A stretch of DNA of 41,359 nt, taken from assembly GCA_019508115.1 (NCBI GenBank), contig JAEKMC010000075.1:1-41359 (forward strand), written 5' to 3'. This document shows, one piece after another, positions 8,231 to 16,099 of this stretch (its first letter is position 1; every line of letters begins with the position of its first letter). Under the pieces are notes generated by a model that did not search any database, was not told the DNA's origin, and was given only the letters and a program-made list of their open reading frames with translations. The position numbers and the translations under genes are program-made. The stretch is from Sphingomonas sp. (GTDB lineage: Bacteria; Pseudomonadota; Alphaproteobacteria; Sphingomonadales; Sphingomonadaceae).

Positions 8231-9166
8231 TTAGAGCGTGGCCGCGAAGGCTTCGATGTCGGCCATGCCCACCAGGCTGACCACATTGGCGTCGGGGACA
8301 ATGCGCTTGACCATCGGTCCGAGCACCTTGGCGCCGAACTCGACATAATCGGTGACACCCGCCGCCCATATCGCCTCGATGCTTTCGCGCCAGCGGACCG
8401 TGCCGGTGACTTGCCGGACGAGCAGGTCGCGAATCTCGTTCGGATCGCAGGCAGGCGCCGCGGTGACGTTGGCATAAACCGGCACCAAAGGCGCGCGCAC
8501 CTCGGCTCCGGCAAGCGCCTCGGCCATCGCGTCGGCCGCCGGCTGCATCAGCGCGCAATGGAAGGGCGCCGAAACGGGCAAGGGAATTGCGCGCTTGACC
8601 CCGCGATCCTTCGAGATCGCCATCGCACGCTCGACCGCGGCCTTATGGCCCGAGATCACTACCTGACCGCCGCCATTGTCGTTGGCGGCCTGGCACACCT
8701 CGCCCTCGGCCGCCGCCGCGCAGATCGACTCGGCAAGCGCGAAATCGGCCCCCAGCAGCGCCGCCATCGCGCCCACGCCGATCGGGACCGCCGCCTGCAT
8801 TGCCAGGCCGCGCAGCTTCAACAGCCGTGCGGTGGTCGCAAGATCGAAGGCCTGCGCGCCGCACAGCGCGCTATATTCGCCCAGCGAGTGGCCGGCGACG
8901 AAATCGGCCTTGTCGGCCAGCCGAACCCCGCCCTCGCCTTCGAGCACGCGCAGCACCGCAAGCGCATTGGCCATAATCGCCGGCTGCGCGTTTTCGGTGA
9001 GGGTCAGATCGTCGGCAGGCCCCTCCGCCATGATCCGCGACAATGTCTGGCCAAGCGCGTCGTCAACCTCTTCGAACACGGCGCGCGCGACGGCGCTCGC
9101 GGCGACAAGCTCCGCGCCCATGCCCACGGCCTGACTACCCTGTCCGGGAAAAATGAAAGCGCGCAT
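8231..9166 (-). CDS. fabD: Malonyl-CoA:ACP transacylase
   Basis: A 311-residue enzyme that moves malonyl groups from CoA to ACP. The start is MRAFIFPGQGSQ, the conserved N-terminus; a GAGAGG element precedes it and the upstream in-frame extension is unlike the family. Catalytic Ser94 lies in GHSLGEYSA, Arg119 in LLKLRG, His203 in SAPFHCALM. It is first in the fab cluster. In many alphaproteobacteria the divergent neighbour is rpsF; here about 8 kb of accessory DNA intervenes. Confidence 0.98.
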   Translation of the reverse strand: MRAFIFPGQGSQAVGMGAELVAASAVARAVFEEVDDALGQTLSRIMAEGPADDLTLTENAQPAIMANALAVLRVLEGEGGVRLADKADFVAGHSLGEYSALCGAQAFDLATTARLLKLRGLAMQAAVPIGVGAMAALLGADFALAESICAAAAEGEVCQAANDNGGGQVVISGHKAAVERAMAISKDRGVKRAIPLPVSAPFHCALMQPAADAMAEALAGAEVRAPLVPVYANVTAAPACDPNEIRDLLVRQVTGTVRWRESIEAIWAAGVTDYVEFGAKVLGPMVKRIVPDANVVSLVGMADIEAFAATL

Positions 9167-9665
9167 GATCCTCTCTATCTCTCGCTTGGGCCGGCTGCCT
9201 AAGGGGATCGTGACCACTTGCCAAGCGCCGTGCTCCCGCGAGACCAAGCGGTAACCGATCGGCCAGCGTGCGGCGGTGGCGCCAAATGCTTCCTCTTGCG
9301 TGACGACGGGATCATGGTACCGCTACCAAATCGGCGCGCTAGCGTGACGCTTCACCGCCTCATGCTGGAACAATTACGAGAATGTTCTGTTCAGGCGCGA
9401 TCCGTAACGACACAGGGCCATTTCTGCACGCTGGCAAGACAACTCCAAGAACAAAGCATGAAGTAATGCCGATCCGTGCGGGGGCACATCAACCGTTCAC
9501 CCCTTCCTGATCCGGAGACGGACCAGGGCAATCAGTAGAGTAGTAAGTATATGAGTTCGCGTGATAAAAGCTGTGACAAAATAGTCAAAATTGTAACAGC
9601 GCGCAAGAAGGCATTTGATTTAATTCATAAATTCCTCCCCACAATTGATCCGTTTTGGGGTTTTT
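9167..9665. other. Non-coding junction between fabD and the recombinase gene
   Basis: No convincing gene is seen; an open frame at 9218-9466 has no family look. The fab operon promoter should lie near 9167-9300, but I cannot place clear -35/-10 boxes. From about 9530 to 9665 the DNA becomes clearly AT-rich compared with its surroundings and holds one arm of the inverted repeat that flanks the recombinase. This looks like the left edge of acquired DNA. Confidence 0.5.
9577..9599 (+). repeat. Left inverted repeat flanking the recombinase gene
   Basis: The 23-nt segment begins CAAAATAGTCAAAA and ends TTGTAACAG. Its reverse complement matches 10421-10443 at 20 of 23 positions, and similarity continues weakly for about 10 nt outward. 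It lies about 70 bp beyond the recombinase stop. It may be a recombination site or the terminal repeat of a small element. Confidence 0.75.
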
Positions 9666-10352
9666 CTAAGTCCTTCTAAAATTTCGCGGAATTCCGGATC
9701 GGTGTCGATTGGCCTGCAGAGGGGGTAGCCCTGAGATCGCGCCGGGACCGATCAACCGATTGGGCAACGGTTCGTGGCCTCCATCCTGATCGAGCCACGT
9801 CAGGGCAGCAATGGCCCGCTCCTCCGGACCCATCGCGCTCGTGTAAATCGCGGTTGTTTTCATGTCGGCATGGCCGAGCCATCGCTGCACGAGATTGAGC
9901 GGCACACCTGACTGTATTGCCCTGACGCCGAAGGCATGACGCAATCCCTTCGGCGAGGCGCAGCCCTCACGAATGTGCGCCGCTTCCATGACCTCCGTGA
10001 TCCGCCGATACGCCGTCATGCGAGACCAGGGCCAGAGCCGCTGCGTCCCGAATAGCTCGTGCCCCAGGCTTTTCTTGAGCCAATTCAAGTAGGTGGCAGG
10101 CAGCGGGATGGCACGGAAGATGCGCTTCTCGCGCTTCTTGAGGCTTTCTATGACAACCTGCTGGGCTTCAAAATCGAAGCTTGCCGGTGTCACCGATAGT
10201 GCCTCGGATATGCGGCACCCGGTCGTGGTGATGAACCAGCAAAACCCGTAGACCAGCGCGGAGCGCTGCCGGGCGGCAGCGAGGAATTGATCGGTTTCGG
10301 ACCGCGTCAGATATTTGCGCCGTCCCCCACCGTCATAGACCGACAACGACAT
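9666..10352 (-). CDS. Tyrosine recombinase, catalytic domain only (FimB/FimE-sized)
   Basis: A 228-residue site-specific recombinase. Catalytic residues visible: Arg47 in TTGCRISEAL, Arg138 in GLRHAFG, His161 in RWLGHADMKTT and the nucleophile Tyr170 in AIYTSA. The position usually held by His in the HxxR box is Lys135, a substitution tolerated in the family. The separate N-terminal core-binding (SAM-like) domain of phage integrases is missing, so its size and architecture match fimbrial switch recombinases and small plasmid recombinases. It is flanked by inverted repeats at 9577 and 10421, and lies beside a pilus operon. No tRNA or obvious att duplication is nearby. Confidence 0.88.
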   Translation of the reverse strand: MSLSVYDGGGRRKYLTRSETDQFLAAARQRSALVYGFCWFITTTGCRISEALSVTPASFDFEAQQVVIESLKKREKRIFRAIPLPATYLNWLKKSLGHELFGTQRLWPWSRMTAYRRITEVMEAAHIREGCASPKGLRHAFGVRAIQSGVPLNLVQRWLGHADMKTTAIYTSAMGPEERAIAALTWLDQDGGHEPLPNRLIGPGAISGLPPLQANRHRSGIPRNFRRT

Positions 10353-10391
10353 GTATCTGCCCCTTCGCGTCGACTCACCGCCGACATTAAG

Positions 10392-10429
10392 ATTGTTACA
10401 TCCTCCATATCCAGCCTGAATTGTTACAT
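10392..10429 (+). repeat. Two direct copies of ATTGTTACAT upstream of the recombinase
   Basis: The decamer occurs at 10392-10401 and 10420-10429, 28 bp apart start to start; the second copy overlaps the right inverted repeat. Both lie in the recombinase promoter region (the gene reads leftward from 10352). They could be binding sites for the recombinase or for a repressor of its gene. Confidence 0.6.
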
Positions 10430-10443
10430 TTTTGACTATTTCG
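10421..10443 (+). repeat. Right inverted repeat flanking the recombinase gene
   Basis: The 23-nt segment TTGTTACATTTTTGAC... matches the reverse complement of 9577-9599 at 20 of 23 positions. The pair encloses the whole recombinase gene plus its promoter (about 0.84 kb). The immediate flanks show no target-site duplication that I can see. Confidence 0.75.
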
Positions 10444-10547
10444 TCTCAACGCTGAGGGGCAGGCACGCCCGCAGCGATGGGGGCGACGATGACGGCACGC
10501 ACGGCATCCCGGAAAATCTCGGCGTTTAGCGGCATGCGCGCACGATC

Positions 10548-10769
10548 ATGAGCGAACGCGATCCCGCTTTGCGGGTCCCTTATCTCGCTCCGGTCAACGT
10601 GACCCGATCGGCCCGGCAACCCGACGAGTGGCAGATCGGGGTCATCGAACCGATGACCCCGGCTGACCAACGCAACCCTGCCTTCGCGCGGGGTTTCGTG
10701 TTCGCGATCCCGCTGAGCGGAGCATTGTGGGTCGCGCTTTACGGGCTTTTCAAGCTGTGTGGAGGGTGA
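10548..10769 (+). CDS. Small putative membrane protein (73 aa)
   Basis: It reads MSERDPALRVPYLAPVNV... with one hydrophobic segment near the C-terminus (about residues 49-69, GFVFAIPLSGALWVALYGLF). No family is recognised. Its last codons overlap the ribosome-binding site (GGAGGG) of the next mini-ORF. The two tiny genes and the winged-helix regulator therefore form a tight cluster reading toward the pilus genes. No strong Shine-Dalgarno precedes its own ATG. Confidence 0.45.
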   Translation: MSERDPALRVPYLAPVNVTRSARQPDEWQIGVIEPMTPADQRNPAFARGFVFAIPLSGALWVALYGLFKLCGG

Positions 10770-10774
10770 TCGCC

Positions 10775-10885
10775 GTGGCGTATCAAATGACTCTGGTTGG
10801 CGACCGCACGCGGCGGCGCGCCGAGGGCGCGGTCGCCCTGCTCACCGCGGTGCCGAGACGCACCATGGCGGAGAATTTCCAATGA
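10775..10885 (+). CDS. Mini-ORF (36 aa) translationally coupled to the regulator
   Basis: GTG 10775 is preceded by GGAGGG at 10761-10766 with 8 nt spacing, a good ribosome-binding site. The frame encodes MAYQMTLVGDRTRRRAEGAV... and ends in CAATGA, whose ATGA overlaps the start of the winged-helix gene. The coding potential is uncertain, but the site and overlap are the classic form of a leader peptide or coupling ORF. Confidence 0.4.
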   Translation: MAYQMTLVGDRTRRRAEGAVALLTAVPRRTMAENFQ

Positions 10886-11463
10886 ATTACCAGATGGCGA
10901 GAACCATCCCGATCGACGCGCTGACCGAGGACGGCGACCCACTGCGCGCGACGCTGCAGCGGCTGCAAGCGGTGCTCGACCCTGACAACGCGGCGCTCGA
11001 TCTTGGCAGGGCGCGGGCCATGGTCGGCAGTCTGATCGACCTGACGCGTCGCAACGAGCAGATGCCGATCTTTGAGCCTGCGGACCTGTATCGGTCGGGC
11101 CGTAAACACCTGATTCTGAAAGCGTTGCTGCGCAAGGCCGGAAGCGTCTGCACCAAGGACGAGTTGGCGGAGCTTTGCCGCGCGAGCACGAATTCGACCC
11201 GCGTCATCAAGGTCTATGTCTGCCAAATCCGCGCACAGCTGGCCGACGAAGGACTGGCCGACGTGATCGAGACCGTCTGGGGCATCGGTTACCGGATCAG
11301 TATTCGCGATGCGCGTGAGATCCGCCGCCTCATCCGGCAGCAAACATCGTCACCGCCCGCGCAATCGCGTGCCGTTCCGTGTGAGCCGTCATGGATCGAC
11401 CGGACCGGGGAGGCAAAATCATATTGGAACAGCCTCAAACACGAGGGTGACCACGCCGCTTAA
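10882..11463 (+). CDS. Winged-helix (OmpR/PhoB-type) transcriptional regulator without receiver domain
   Basis: A 193-residue DNA-binding protein. The C-terminal effector fold (about 65-140) shows RKHLILKALLRKAG, TKDELAELCR, the recognition helix region RVIKVYVCQIRAQL and the wing IETVWGIGYRI, the hallmark of Trans_reg_C domains. The N-terminal 60 residues lack the phospho-acceptor pattern of a response regulator. ATG 10882 is chosen because GGAG lies 9 nt upstream and it overlaps the mini-ORF stop; a longer frame from 10759 reads as non-protein. It sits 33 bp before the pilin-like gene, so control of the pilus operon is the natural inference. Confidence 0.85.
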   Translation: MNYQMARTIPIDALTEDGDPLRATLQRLQAVLDPDNAALDLGRARAMVGSLIDLTRRNEQMPIFEPADLYRSGRKHLILKALLRKAGSVCTKDELAELCRASTNSTRVIKVYVCQIRAQLADEGLADVIETVWGIGYRISIRDAREIRRLIRQQTSSPPAQSRAVPCEPSWIDRTGEAKSYWNSLKHEGDHAA

Positions 11464-11496
11464 TCGACTTCGAGACTTCATTACCGGGAGGGCAAT

Positions 11497-12018
11497 ATGC
11501 AAAAAACGAACATCTACATTCTCGCCACTGTGCTGGCCGTTACATGTGCCGGCGCGGCATCGGCGCAGTCTTCGAGCGTGACGACCAACGGCACCACCAC
11601 GATTCTGCGCCCGGTCACGATCACCAAGACTGCCGACCTTGCCTTCGCTCGGGTCGTAAAACCCACGACCGGAAGTGGCACCGTCACGCTGACCGCCAGT
11701 TCCGACACGGTCGGAGTCACCGGCACCGGGACGCTCGCCGCCGGGACCGCCAGTCGCGCCAAATATACAATCAACGGCGAGGGCGGGCAGGTCGTCGCCG
11801 TGACCGTTCCGGCGAGCTTCGACATGTCGGACGGCAGCAGCCACACTCTGACCGTCACGCTCAGCTCGGACTTGAGCGGCGGAACCGTCACGCTCGACCA
11901 GACGATCGGCACCGCAGGCGCCTCAGCGCTGAACGTCGGCGGCAGTTTCCCGGTAAGCTCGACCACAACTCCGGCGGCCTACACCGGCACGTTCGACGTC
12001 AGCGTAGCGTACCAGTGA
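11497..12018 (+). CDS. DUF4402 secreted protein, probable major pilin
   Basis: A 173-residue exported protein with a Sec signal peptide (MQKTNIYILATVLAVTCAGA, cleavage after ASA). The mature part is a beta-sandwich-like DUF4402 sequence: TKTADLAFARVVKPTTGSGTVTL, an internal GEGGQVVAVTVPASF and the C-terminal strand TGTFDVSVAYQ. The alternating hydrophobic C-terminal strand ending in a near-terminal Tyr recalls chaperone-usher subunits. GGGAGGG precedes the ATG. As the first structural gene of the operon it is the likely main subunit. Confidence 0.85.
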   Translation: MQKTNIYILATVLAVTCAGAASAQSSSVTTNGTTTILRPVTITKTADLAFARVVKPTTGSGTVTLTASSDTVGVTGTGTLAAGTASRAKYTINGEGGQVVAVTVPASFDMSDGSSHTLTVTLSSDLSGGTVTLDQTIGTAGASALNVGGSFPVSSTTTPAAYTGTFDVSVAYQ

Positions 12019-12026
12019 GCGCCTGA

Positions 12027-12446
12027 GTGCGGCCGACATCGAAACCGGCATCGTCTCGCGCGTTAATCGCGGCGGTGGTGGGCGCGATCCTTGCGCTCGC
12101 CACCCCGGCGGAAGGCCAATCGGTCACGACAGGAAGCGTCACGATCGAGTCGGCTGCCTCATCGACCGGGGCAAATGTCGTTCTGGACGTTTTGTCACAA
12201 ACCAACGTCGTGCTGACCGTGAGCGGACCGGCGCAGGCGGTGACATCGGTCAGCCTTCCGCGGTCGTTGAACGTCGGCGGTGGCGGTAGCGCGGATGTGC
12301 GCCTGCCCACCGTGGTCAGCCCGCTGGCAGGTGCCGGCGCGATGGCCGCTCCCAACGTCATCGCAACCAGCGTCGGCGCCAACGGCCCGCAGCCGGGAAG
12401 CGCGGGGCAAAACGACGTGATGCTGATCGTCATTCAATACAATTGA
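12027..12446 (+). CDS. Small exported pilin-like protein (139 aa)
   Basis: It starts at GTG 12027, 8 nt after the DUF4402 stop. A signal peptide is visible (ALIAAVVGAILALATPAEG). The mature part is rich in Val, Ser, Thr and Gly, and ends in a hydrophobic strand NDVMLIVIQYN, similar in style to the end strand of DUF4402 proteins. I take it as a minor subunit or adaptor of the same pilus; the family is not certain. The chaperone gene follows within 50 bp. Confidence 0.65.
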   Translation: MRPTSKPASSRALIAAVVGAILALATPAEGQSVTTGSVTIESAASSTGANVVLDVLSQTNVVLTVSGPAQAVTSVSLPRSLNVGGGGSADVRLPTVVSPLAGAGAMAAPNVIATSVGANGPQPGSAGQNDVMLIVIQYN

Positions 12447-12496
12447 CCTGCCGCGAGCCCAGGGGGGTTGGCGCGAAATGGAGCGGAGCGGACAAG

Positions 12497-13400
12497 ATGC
12501 GGGGGGGATGCGGCCGGTGCCGCTTTGCATGGTCAGGACTGTCAGTGGGATTGGCGACAGCCCTGCTGCTGGCCGGACCCGCCCGGTCGCAGGCGGCGGC
12601 CCCGCCGCCTGCGATCGCCGCGCCAACCATCGGCGTTAACCTCAATCTCACGCCTCGGCGCGTGACACTGGACCGTGCGACGCGGACGGCGACCGTTTTC
12701 GTCTTCAACCAGGGTGACGCCGCCACGTCTTTCGATATTGCGCTGGTGGATCGCGTGATGTTGCCCAACGGGCAAATCCAGGCGGTCGATCTGGCGACCG
12801 CGACGCCCTCGGGCAAGGCGATCGCCGATTTGCTGCATTCCGCGCATGAGATGGTGATCGTTACTCCACACCGCATAACGTTAGCGCCCGGAAAGGGGCA
12901 AACGATCCGGCTGCGCGCGGCGCCCCCCAGCCCCGGCTCTGATTCCGCCGCAGCCTCGGCGACGGAATACCGAACGCATCTGACCGTCACCAATATTCCG
13001 CCCCCTGATACCGGGCTGACCGCGGATCAGGCTGCAGCGGTGCAATCCGGACAGATGCTATTCCGCGTCCGGTCCGCGGTCGCGATAAGCATCCCAGTCA
13101 TCGTCCGGACCGCACCGATCGATGCGCGCGCACGTCTCGACGAACCCCGATTGGGCGACGCCGACGCTCGGCTCGAGCCGAGCGGGCCGCCGCGCAAGGT
13201 TCCAGCGATAACCTTGGAAGGGCGAGGAAACGCTTGGCCTCGCGCGCGGCGTCGGCGTTTATCCCGAGATCGAGCGCCGATCGCTCCAGGTCATGCTGAA
13301 GCGCCGGCCGCATCCCGGCGAGAAATTGACCATCACCTTCACCGACGATGACGGCCATCCCGGTACGGTATTGGCGAGGACCTCCCTTGAGGCGCCCTGA
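12497..13400 (+). pseudogene. Pilus periplasmic chaperone (PapD-like), frameshifted near the C-terminus
   Basis: It starts at ATG 12497 (GGAG 8 nt upstream). After a signal peptide (GLSVGLATALLLAG) the first immunoglobulin-like domain reads LNLTPRRVTLDRATRTATVFVFNQGD and TPHRITLAPGKGQTIRLR, the latter being the conserved chaperone strand region, then MLFRVRSAVAISIPVIVRT. The second domain starts (IDARARLDEPRLGDADARL), but the frame then drifts. From about 13212-13230 the family-like text ETLGLARGVGVYPEIERRSLQVML...LTITFTDDDG continues one frame over, to a stop at 13398-13400. This stop is 2 nt before the usher start. The intervening stretch 13150-13230 shows family-like bits in both frames (SRAGRRA and ITLEG), so two or three small indels are possible. 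Either the chaperone is damaged or the base sequence has errors. Confidence 0.8.
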
Positions 13401-13402
13401 TC

Positions 13403-16099
13403 GTGTTCGGCTCGGTTTCTGTGCTTCTCGCGGCGGTCGCGGCCCCGGCGCCGGCCGCTGCGCCGGCATTGATCGTCACGCAGGCGCGCTCGATCGAAGC
13501 GCGCACGTTCAGTCAGGACGAGCTGTTGCTGTTCGCCGTACGTCTGGATGGCGCCACGATCACCGAGACATTGGGCGCCTATGGCGACACGACCGATCCC
13601 TTCCTGCCGGTCGGCGAGCTGGCACGATTGCTCGAACTCGACGTGACGGTATCGCCCGCTGACCAACGCGCGACCGGCACGCTGGGGGAATCGCGCCGTT
13701 CGCTGATGGTGGACCTGGCCGCCGGGATCGCTCGTTCCGGTGGACGCAATGTGCCGCTCCAGGAAGGCGATGTCGGCATCAGCCCGACCGAAATCTACCT
13801 GCGCGCATCGGTGGCGGAGAAATTGCTGCCGTTGCGCATCCATGTCGATGCCGAGGATCTCGAGCTACAGCTCACCGCGACCGAGACGTTGCCGATCCAG
13901 GCCGCGGCGGAACGGGAAAAGCGGCGACAGCAGCTAAGCGGCGCTGGCAGCGAAGGACGACCGCCGTTCAGGATCCCGTCGCCCTATGCGATGCTTTCGC
14001 AGCCGGCGGTCGATGTCGCGCTCGAAACCGGTCATGACAGCCTGACCGGCCTCACGACGCGCCGCTACGATATCCGGGCGGCCGGCGACGTGCTGCACAC
14101 CGGCTTCACCGGCTATCTCGGGTCCGACGATACGGGTCATGCCTCGACCGCCAGGATCAAGTTCGATCGACGCTCGCGCGACGGCGCCCTGCTCGGCCCG
14201 CTGCATGCCACCTACGCCGCGGCGGGAGACGTCTACACTCCGCTGATGCCGGTCGGTCCGCGCAGCGCCAGCGGACGCGGCTTCTCCTTCACGACCGCAC
14301 CGCTTGGTCAGGCGAGCGTGTTCCAGCGGATCACCTTGCGGGGCGAATTGCCGATTGGATATGAGGTCGAGCTCTATGTGAACGACGTCCTGCGCAGCGG
14401 TCAGCGGATTCCGGTGGAGGGCCGTTACGAATTTGTGGACGTACCGCTCAGCCGCGGCGTCAACGTGCTGCGCATCGTCCTTTACGGTCCCCAGGGCGAA
14501 CGCACCGAACAAACGCGCATCATCAATGTGGGCGGGGGCGAACTCGAACGTGGGAAAGCGACGTTTGAGCTCGGTGTCGTCCAGCAGAATCGGTCCGTTA
14601 TCGAACTTGATCCGACGGTCGAGCCGACCGCTGGTAAAGGCGACGGCGGTCTCCGGCTGGTCGCCAACGCCGCGTATGGACTGCGCGATACGCTCACATT
14701 GGTCGGCGGCGCCGCGCTCTACCCCGATTTCTCCGGCCGGCAGCGCGAAGTGGTAACAGCAGGCGCGCGCGGATCCTTGTTCGGCATCGCCTTGCTGGGC
14801 GACTATGCACACGATTTCGCCGGCGGATCGGCGGCTTCGCTTGGCGCGGCAGCACAAATATCCGGCGTTTCGGTGACCGCGCGCGAAATCGAATATTCGG
14901 GCGGGTTCGTCGACGAGAATAATGCCCTGTTCGATGGCGTGCGCGCCCTGGCGCGTTTTTCTTCGATCGACTTGAACTTCAGCCTCAGCGCATTCCGGAG
15001 CGCCATCCCGATTTCGCTCGATGCGCAGCGTTCGCAATTCGCGGATGGCGGGTCGAACTGGATCGGGTTCGCCCGCGCGTCGACGGTCTTCGCGCGAACT
15101 CTGGTATCCGCAGGCTTGGACTATCGCCGGGACCGCCTGCCGACCGCCGCCACCAGCGAACAGCTCACCGCGGATCTCGCCGCCGCCCGCTATTTTGCCT
15201 ATAAATGGCAGATCCGCGCGGTCGCCAATCTCGATGTCGCGCCTCGCACCCGCCTCGCCGCGCTTGCCATAACCGCCGATCGCAGTCTTTCGAACAGCAC
15301 CGGCCTGCGGCTGGGAGTCGGGCGCAATTTCGGGCCCGCGAAGGATTTCGACGCGCAGGCCGCGCTGGTCTTCCGGCTGCCCTTTGCCGACCTGTCGCTA
15401 AACGGCGACTATGCGATCAAGGCAGGATGGCGATTGGGAATGCGCCTCGCGTTCGGAATTGCGCGCGATCCATTGATGAGCCGAACGCGGCTGACGCGGC
15501 CCGGGGTCGCATCGGGCGGCAGCGCCTCGTTCGTCGCGTTCATGGATCGCAACGGCAATGGCGCGTTCGACATTGGCGAGCAGCCGGTGCCGGGGGTCGT
15601 GCTGGATGGCGGCGAGCGCCAGGCGATCACGGATCGCGACGGGCGCGCCTTCGTAACCGGTCTGGGAGACAATGCGACCACGACGCTCCACGCCAACAGC
15701 GACGCCATCGACGCCTTCTTCGTCGGCAGTCCGCCACAGGATATCGAATTGTCGCCACGGCCGGGGAAGGTGCTGGCCATTCCCTATGCGCTCAACCTTT
15801 CCGAGGAAGTGTTCGCTCACATCTGGCTGGATGTCGGCGGCAAGCGGACCGGCGTGGCGGCGGTACGGATTCGGCTCGCGCGCGAGGGCTCGCCTCCGAT
15901 CCTCGCCACAACCGAATATGACGGCAGCGCCTTGTTCGAGAATGTCCGCCCCGGAACCTACCAGCTGGAGCTGGACGCCGACCAGGCGAAGCGGTTGCAC
16001 ATGCGCCTCGCAACCGGGGCAAGCGTGACGGTCGGCGACGACGGCCCCCGTGGCGAACTCAACGCTGAAATCAAATTCGAGGGCCCCGATGCGCCTTGA
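13403..16099 (+). CDS. Fimbrial outer-membrane usher
   Basis: An 898-residue usher, the outer-membrane pore that receives chaperone-subunit complexes and assembles the pilus. The GTG start is 2 nt after the chaperone stop. A signal peptide (VSVLLAAVAAPAPAAAPA) leads into an N-terminal periplasmic domain (LLLFAVRLDG, FLPVGELARLLELDV, IYLRASVAEKLLPL). The plug and barrel region includes GRGFSFTTAPLGQASVFQR, GELPIGYEVELYVNDVLRSGQ, YEFVDVPLSRGVNVLRIVLYGPQGE and repeated beta strands. Near the C-terminus DRNGNGAFDIGEQPVPGV is an SdrD B-like Ca-binding loop, followed by a second prealbumin-like segment (TTEYDGSALFENVRPGTYQLEL). The gene is intact. It overlaps the next gene by 11 bp. Confidence 0.92.
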   Translation: MFGSVSVLLAAVAAPAPAAAPALIVTQARSIEARTFSQDELLLFAVRLDGATITETLGAYGDTTDPFLPVGELARLLELDVTVSPADQRATGTLGESRRSLMVDLAAGIARSGGRNVPLQEGDVGISPTEIYLRASVAEKLLPLRIHVDAEDLELQLTATETLPIQAAAEREKRRQQLSGAGSEGRPPFRIPSPYAMLSQPAVDVALETGHDSLTGLTTRRYDIRAAGDVLHTGFTGYLGSDDTGHASTARIKFDRRSRDGALLGPLHATYAAAGDVYTPLMPVGPRSASGRGFSFTTAPLGQASVFQRITLRGELPIGYEVELYVNDVLRSGQRIPVEGRYEFVDVPLSRGVNVLRIVLYGPQGERTEQTRIINVGGGELERGKATFELGVVQQNRSVIELDPTVEPTAGKGDGGLRLVANAAYGLRDTLTLVGGAALYPDFSGRQREVVTAGARGSLFGIALLGDYAHDFAGGSAASLGAAAQISGVSVTAREIEYSGGFVDENNALFDGVRALARFSSIDLNFSLSAFRSAIPISLDAQRSQFADGGSNWIGFARASTVFARTLVSAGLDYRRDRLPTAATSEQLTADLAAARYFAYKWQIRAVANLDVAPRTRLAALAITADRSLSNSTGLRLGVGRNFGPAKDFDAQAALVFRLPFADLSLNGDYAIKAGWRLGMRLAFGIARDPLMSRTRLTRPGVASGGSASFVAFMDRNGNGAFDIGEQPVPGVVLDGGERQAITDRDGRAFVTGLGDNATTTLHANSDAIDAFFVGSPPQDIELSPRPGKVLAIPYALNLSEEVFAHIWLDVGGKRTGVAAVRIRLAREGSPPILATTEYDGSALFENVRPGTYQLELDADQAKRLHMRLATGASVTVGDDGPRGELNAEIKFEGPDAP

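Noticed and set aside
7382-9202. 606-residue plus-strand open frame
   Set aside because: It is antisense to acpP-fabG-fabD coding DNA. It reads as Arg/His/Asp-rich text without any fold pattern, a common artefact of high-GC codons.
9218-9466. 82-residue plus-strand open frame upstream of fabD
   Set aside because: There is no Shine-Dalgarno, no hydrophobic or domain pattern, and it begins inside the region expected to hold the fab promoter.
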